Part shown: positions 59,646-64,000 of the stretch, piece by piece
Layout of the letters: every line of letters starts with the position of its first letter
How positions within the stretch are numbered: position 1 is the first letter of the stretch
NCBI GenBank assembly: GCA_030549175.1
Contig: JAUKUA010000002.1
Coordinates: forward strand, 372,001 to 436,000
Reading direction: 5' to 3'
DNA length: 64,000 nucleotides
Origin: Lasiosphaeris hirsuta
Taxonomy: Eukaryota; Ascomycota; Sordariomycetes; Sordariales; Lasiosphaeriaceae
Translations under genes and position numbers: made by a program
The notes under the pieces: model-generated
What the model was told of the DNA's origin: nothing
Database searches by the model: none
Seen by the model: only the letters and a program-made list of their open reading frames with translations

Positions 59646-60728
59646 AAGAACCCATGTGGGTAAGTCTGGAATGGCCGAGGCATGAGAGACGCCGGCATTT
59701 TTCAACAAGTAGACGATGTCGGAGGACTTCAAAAATAGCTGAGCGGCGAAGCGGGTAAAGAGGACTCCCGGGTCAATCGAATAGTCAATCTCAACGCCAA
59801 TGTCGCAGATTCCCGACAGCCCGTACAACTTGTCGCGAATGTCAGTCGCTTTTCTTGTCCTGGAAAATGACAAGAAGTTAAGTGCCATCTGATGGGCACT
59901 ATGATCACGTAAAGCCAGAGAGCGGCATATCCCCCAAACTTCCATGACTGGGAGTGATATCTGCGAGTTCCGATAGATCTACGTAACGAACCCCCATACT
60001 TCTACTGGAACACCTGACGGTGCCTCGCCGGCTAGGATGATGTCTTCGACGGGTGTACGGTAAACCCAGTCCACTTGGTCTTCGATGTGCTATAGATAGC
60101 AAGATCGGTCACCGCAGATAAGCTTACATCGCCCTACGAGCACCATCTCCTGGAGAGTCCATATCCGGGTCCAGTAGGGGCGCTGAGAGAACAGCGAAAG
60201 ACTTAGGATGCTTTCCTGTAGGAGTTACCGGATATTATCCAGGTAGAACGGGTCCTTGAGCGGAGTAAACCCAAGGCGTTCCGTACCCGCAGTCATCTCG
60301 GGAGATTCGTATAGGTCCTGGCTCAAGGCTGTGATAAGACGCATGGCCACAGCACTGGAGTCGTCTTCATCTCCAAGCCAACAGAGGACCTCCGCAACAT
60401 TTTTGTAGATTTGATCCATGATTTTGACCTGGGCACTTCGCTCCGAGACATCCGCTTGGTTGATACAGGTTGCATCCACCCACATTGCTCGAGACACGTA
60501 GTTCTAAGTGGCAACCAGCTACCTCAGTACTAGGACTAAGTTCTTGGTAGCATGAAACTCATGTCCATTGACCCTTATGATCTCCGTATCTACCGCATCT
60601 CCCCAGACGTAAGAGAGGGCGTAGTATCCGCGAGATATCACGTCTACTAGGGAAACTAGGTCGAGTCGACATTGTAGCTGAGCGCTACCAACATCCAGCT
60701 CACAAGCAATCAGGCGGATAAACTCATT
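59645..60728 (-). pseudogene. HET-domain (heterokaryon incompatibility) protein, broken
   Basis: One minus-strand frame for about 360 codons. The HET domain runs from the N-terminal side: YYALSYVWGD (about 60600-60630), INGHEF-like VNGHEFHATKNL, MWVDATCINQADVSER (about 60430-60490), IMDQIYKNVAEVLCWLGDED, PYWTRIWTLQEMVL, then TDIRDKLYGLSGI (about 59820-59860) and IPDLPTWVLD (about 59655-59690). In-frame TAG/TAA codons replace Q and W (for example after LVLVLR and after the DLPTWVLD segment). The C-terminal half of the usual 600-800 aa protein is missing at the junction with the rhodopsin relic, and the first residues are also unclear. The intact family mediates non-self recognition between fungal strains. 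Confidence 0.85.
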
Positions 60729-61698
60729 TTAGGTTCTTATTGATGGCAACGGCTTGTAAAGCAGTATAGAGATTCCCGCGTTTAGATTTTGCGGCATTTG
60801 GGCTGTCGCTACAATACGTCTAGTTTTTTAACTCAGCACGCAATCTGTTTGTCCCCGAGATTAATTTGCGGCAAGACGAGGGCACACAAGATCGTAAGGC
60901 GAAACAACGTATAGTGAAGTTAAAAGCTGGTAGAACTGTGCGACTACGCCATGCTCATTTTTTCATAGGTGCCCAAAAGACCTTTTTATCACGTAGTGTA
61001 AACATGTTAAGAATACTACGCTTTGATTGGGCGCCTGTAGCACAGCGCAATCAGCTTCCCTTCTTTGACCCCAACCATGACCTACAGAACGAATGACGAC
61101 GAAGTACTGGAGTTTGCATTACTAGTAAGAAACTTGACATAGAAGCAAAGGTATCCAAACGAGAGAGCAAGGCAGATGAACGGGATTGAGCATGTCTTCG
61201 AAAGAAATATATCTAGTTATTTTAAAATAGGGATGGGGATAATACTATGAAGGTGACTCGGAGATAAAAGAGAGAGCACTGCCAGATTTTCTAATACCTC
61301 CTCCGGCAGGAATTACTTGTGCAAACACGCTTTATGAGCCGCAGGCAAGCAGACCCGACTGAACTGGAATGCACCCTAGATGATATCAAATATCACTGGG
61401 CCACCCCTCCTTACGAGGAACTTGAAATGGGTTAGCTCGTGAACAATGTAATGATGAAAGGAAGAGACTGAAGCCCTTACTCGAGTTCCTAGAGGCGGTG
61501 TAATAATTATGGTCTGCCTCGTAGGCTTTACGAATCTGTTACCGGCCCGGTCTCTGGACCTCGGGCTCTAATCGATCTTCTGGGAAGGTTTCCCTTCTAG
61601 CATCTTCTAGTTGTTTCCAGCACCTTCCATGTGACATCCCCATAGCTTGTTGTGGTAAATTTGGCAAAAGATGTAGAGGGAGACGCGTCGCGGTAGGG
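60729..61698. other. Gene-free stretch between HET relic and pogo scrap
   Basis: No frame with recognisable content; short open frames such as 60866-61096 look like chance. Mixed composition, no repeat of the nest families. Confidence 0.45.
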
Positions 61699-61891
61699 AA
61701 GCGGCAGCGTAAGGGAATCCTCCCTCGAGTAGATATCATCGCCAACTCTCGGAATCTTAATCCTCTTAAGGAGCAAGTTATCGTACAAAGGGTTCTTAAC
61801 CTCTACGAGCAAAGATTTTCGCCAGGGTACGATATGGTAGAAGATATGGCTAACTTACTACGCGCGACGCGTAACGCGTTACGCGTTAGTT
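61699..61891 (+). pseudogene. Fragment of a pogo-like transposase DNA-binding region
   Basis: The plus-strand frame reads KRQRKGILPRVDIIANSRNL, LKEQVIVQRVLNLYEQRFSP and GYDMVEDMANLLRATRN. This aligns with the Pogo-2 transposase (about 54230-54400: RRNGIFPRVDLIPSNRNL, then YDLIEDIANLLRTIRD). It keeps Gln and other codons that are stops in Pogo-2, so it has escaped RIP. No inverted repeats or catalytic domain nearby. It could be a relic or a domesticated scrap; the open frame ends at a TAA near 61890. Confidence 0.65.
61867..61886. repeat. Perfect 20-bp palindrome
   Basis: acgcgtaacgcgttacgcgt is its own reverse complement; it lies at the end of the pogo-like fragment and is rich in CpG. Confidence 0.9.
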
Positions 61892-62122
61892 AAGATGGGC
61901 TTCGAACTTCGTAGACTTGATACGTCAGTACATCCAGCTTCGGCAGGAAGTACCTAGTCCGTATCATCCCTATGCACGGTCCAGTCTTTCTACACTGCAT
62001 GACTGGCAGAAGCGAGTAGACATTAAGATACCATAGGTGACGTAATGAGTAATGATAGCCAAAGTTCAGATGGAGGGTTGTGAGGGGCTGAGCCGACCCT
62101 GAGCGAGGGTGAGTAATGCCAT

Positions 62123-62739
62123 GTGGGCGAGGTACGAAAATGGGAATTTCGTGTGCCCAGATTCGTGTCACATTACAGTGAGACGATACACGAAGCCTTG
62201 ATTGCCATTTACACCACTGGCCATTTTGCCCTGCATTTCTCCATCGTGTTTCCTATCCTGGACAGGCTCCCCGACTGGTTTGTAGCGGCCACGCAGCCGG
62301 ATGTTCTTCCTGTTGTCGGACGTCGAAAGGTTCGTTGTGTGAGCTCCCGCTAGGAAGAATAAAAAAGAAGGGAATGAATCTAACCTCCGTCCTTCTCCCT
62401 CCATCCTTGTATGAGCTAGCAAGACGAACCCGCGAGGTTGGCGAAGGCACCAACGAACGCCACCAGCCCTATGCGGCCGCTCGGCTCTGGAAGGTCGCAT
62501 TAGTGGAGAAACCCCTGGATTGGCATCGGCTAGAGAAGCTCCCGTATCTAAGTGCCTGCGTTCATGAATCCATCCGGCTCTCTCACGACATTGTCACGCG
62601 GGATCCGAGGCTTGCGCCAGACACGGAGCCCCAGTGCCGCGGGTGGGTAGTCCCAAGGAATACACCTGTTTCAATGACCACGTTAGACATTCTTATGAAT
62701 GATGAGATATTTAAGGATCTAACGGCATTTCGGCCTGAG
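62123..62739 (+). pseudogene. Cytochrome P450 fragment (K-helix region), truncated
   Basis: Two pieces in different frames. The first (62123-62335) has EALIAIYTTGHFALHF and VFPILDRLPDWFVAATQP. The second (about 62412-62739) has PLDWHRLEKLPYLSACVHES, the ExxR motif ESIR (62566-62577), WVVPRNTPVSMTTLDIL and FRPE (about 62728-62739). An intron-like gap with ctaac at about 62379-62383 lies between them. After FRPE the homology stops, so the heme-binding Cys motif is missing. The N-terminal half is also missing. The style resembles fungal CYP65-type enzymes of secondary metabolism. Non-functional. Confidence 0.75.
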
Positions 62740-63054
62740 GTACGGTATCTTGCATGTTGGAAGTCTATGTTGAGGAGACACTCTGCGCTCTCTCTTCAGC
62801 GTCGCCATAAGATTCGCAACACCGCTCAACTTAAATTAGCCACACCAACCCAAGCAACCATTAGCAGCTCGGGTTACGCAACTTATACAGTCAAGGTCGT
62901 TCACCGAGCGCCGGTACCGGTCGAACAACATGGAGCGAGAACTAGAGTTTAGTGCGGAAATAATAAAGAGGATGTACGAGTTGTAAGGCGAGAGTCCGAC
63001 ATCTACCTTCGACTCATCGCACTGCTTTTCATACTAATTGGGTCCAGCATGAGG
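62740..63054. other. Spacer downstream of P450 relic and methyltransferase
   Basis: The P450 frame runs on open to about 62952 but with unrelated sequence after FRPE. No other feature seen. It presumably contains the methyltransferase 3' end. Confidence 0.4.
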
Positions 63055-63927
63055 TCAGAATTCAAACCTCATCTCCGACCGCGCCGTCGCAATTCCCGGG
63101 ATCCAACTCATCAGCCACAGCACAATCCTGGCAAACATCGGCATGGCCCTCTCATTGGCATGCTCCCAATGTCTCACCTCAGTCCGCACTCTCAGCTTCT
63201 CATGCACCCCCGCCAGCTCAGACCCATGATCCACCGATGACACAAATACCGCCCCTGTCGAAGTAATTGGCTTACTGACTCTCCCTTGCATGAAGAGAGA
63301 GAACCTGCCCATGACATCGGCCAGGATCTGCCCGGTCGCAAACCGATCACAGATCCTCTTCACCAACTGCCCCACCTCTGCCTGCTCAATATACATCAGC
63401 AACCCTTCCATTACCACGACGGTCGGCCGGTCTGCCGGGATCTCCTCCAGCCACGCATCGTCCGTCACGCTCGCCGCCACCAGCTCGTAGTCACCCTCGG
63501 GCCTTGGCAAGAGGTCCTGGCGCAGCTCCACCACCTCGGGCAAGTCGACATCAATCCAACGCGTTTTCCCGCCTGAGCTGAGACGCAGCGCGCGACTGTC
63601 AAGACCACACCCGAGGTTCAAAACCGTCGCGCCGTCGGGATGCGCGTCGAGAAACTCGCGCGTCCATGCATCAAGCAGGCGACAGCGGAGAGCGACGAAA
63701 ATGTCAAAAGTCTTGTGCGTCGCTGGCGGGACTTTGCGCCCGAGTTTGTCCAACGTGTGCTGGGCCCAGGGATCGCCGAGGATGCGTTGCTCCGGCGGAT
63801 TGGCGCAGTCGCGGGCCCGGCTGGTCAGGGTGACGAGCATGGTTGAGGGGACAGGCGCGAGGGCTGGTTCGGGTATTATCCCGGCCTGCGAGGCCATGGG
63901 ATTGGTATCTGGCGATAAGTCTGCCAT
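63055..63927 (-). CDS. Leucine carboxyl methyltransferase-family (TcmP/PPM-like) O-methyltransferase
   Basis: Intact 290-aa frame, ATG at 63925-63927, TGA at 63055-63057. It is a SAM-dependent methyltransferase of the LCM type. SAM motif I is VLNLGCGLDSRALRL (residues 102-116). The next motif, with the acidic residue, is RWIDVDLPEVVELRQ (123-137), and the VVVMEGLLMYI motif is at 170-180. The N-terminal RARDCANPPEQRILGDPWA is also typical. In fungi and bacteria such enzymes methylate polyketides or the PP2A C-terminus; the TcmP-like type fits small-molecule methylation better (inference). It stands alone: the P450 upstream is a relic, and nothing else of a biosynthetic cluster is visible before the window ends. 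Confidence 0.85.
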   Translation of the reverse strand: MADLSPDTNPMASQAGIIPEPALAPVPSTMLVTLTSRARDCANPPEQRILGDPWAQHTLDKLGRKVPPATHKTFDIFVALRCRLLDAWTREFLDAHPDGATVLNLGCGLDSRALRLSSGGKTRWIDVDLPEVVELRQDLLPRPEGDYELVAASVTDDAWLEEIPADRPTVVVMEGLLMYIEQAEVGQLVKRICDRFATGQILADVMGRFSLFMQGRVSKPITSTGAVFVSSVDHGSELAGVHEKLRVRTEVRHWEHANERAMPMFARIVLWLMSWIPGIATARSEMRFEF

Positions 63928-64000
63928 GTTGTGATGTTTGGTGGTTGAGGTGGGTGAGTTTTTTGCGAAGTGGAACGTCGGTGGAAGTGCGGCGGGGCTT
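63928..64000 (-). promoter_or_regulatory. Presumed 5' leader of the methyltransferase gene
   Basis: Only 73 bp are available to the window edge. No TATA box is visible; the GGTGG/GGTTGAG-rich composition is common in fungal leaders. Confidence 0.3.

Noticed and set aside
62123..63927. A functional secondary-metabolite cluster
   Set aside because: The P450 is truncated and no backbone synthase is present in the window.
1..64000. Starship-type giant transposon
   Set aside because: No DUF3435 tyrosine recombinase was found, and the gene relics on each side do not share a boundary.
1..64000. CRISPR array, tRNA, rRNA or telomere repeats
   Set aside because: The recurring blocks are LTRs or short tandem repeats; no spaced repeat array, cloverleaf-like segment or TTAGGG run was recognised. 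A tRNA scan would be the decisive check.

Overview
The window looks like the nuclear genome of a filamentous ascomycete (Pezizomycotina). The evidence is short GT..AG introns with CTAAC-type branch sites, fungus-specific families (a HET-domain protein, a fungal rhodopsin-like/SAT4 membrane protein, a very large DUF3638/DUF3645 protein), and a dense set of transposons carrying the signature of repeat-induced point mutation (RIP). In the RIP-hit stretches, stop codons stand almost only where the family has CAA, CAG, TGG or CGA, and TpA is very common. The genus cannot be named from the sequence.

Layout. 1-2037 is the C-terminal end of a DUF3638/DUF3645-type gene killed by point mutations but with both introns and the frame preserved. 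2038-4475 is a gene-poor stretch with a gutted Ty1/copia element. 4476-5810 is an intact gene for a multi-spanning membrane protein. 6049-6391 is a gene fragment split by a 6.2-kb Tad1-like LINE (6392-12567) with a 14-bp target-site duplication. 13092-57265 is one nest of transposons. It is built mainly from one chromodomain-type Ty3/gypsy family with LTRs of about 1.33 kb (copies here called CR-A to CR-E plus two solo LTRs), a second gypsy element with 234-bp LTRs (GY), and two pogo/Fot1-like DNA transposons. Target-site duplications (TCTAT, AAAAT, CAACT, AAAAC, TTTAA, ACTGA, and TA twice) let the insertion order be read directly. 57266-64000 is normal-composition DNA with gene relics (fungal rhodopsin, HET, a pogo transposase scrap, a P450 scrap) and one intact gene, a leucine-carboxyl-methyltransferase-type O-methyltransferase.

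Nesting order, oldest to youngest: LTR-A, then LTR-B inside it, then CR-A inside B. CR-A's 5' LTR is split by CR-B; CR-B carries Pogo-1 and its own 5' LTR is split by CR-C; CR-C carries solo LTR S1. CR-A's gag region is split by GY, whose integrase region is split by CR-D and solo LTR S2. CR-A is also split by CR-E, whose LTR carries Pogo-2. CR-E is cut off at about 57265, and the right-hand parts of A, B and CR-A are missing, so one deletion (or a misassembly) probably removed them all.

Only two genes look functional: the membrane protein at 4476-5810 and the methyltransferase at 63055-63927. No element in the nest has an open gag-pol or transposase frame. The most interesting non-routine signal is that the chromovirus family appears to use Tf1-like self-priming: the primer site directly after the LTR is the exact complement of a 12-nt segment inside the same LTR.
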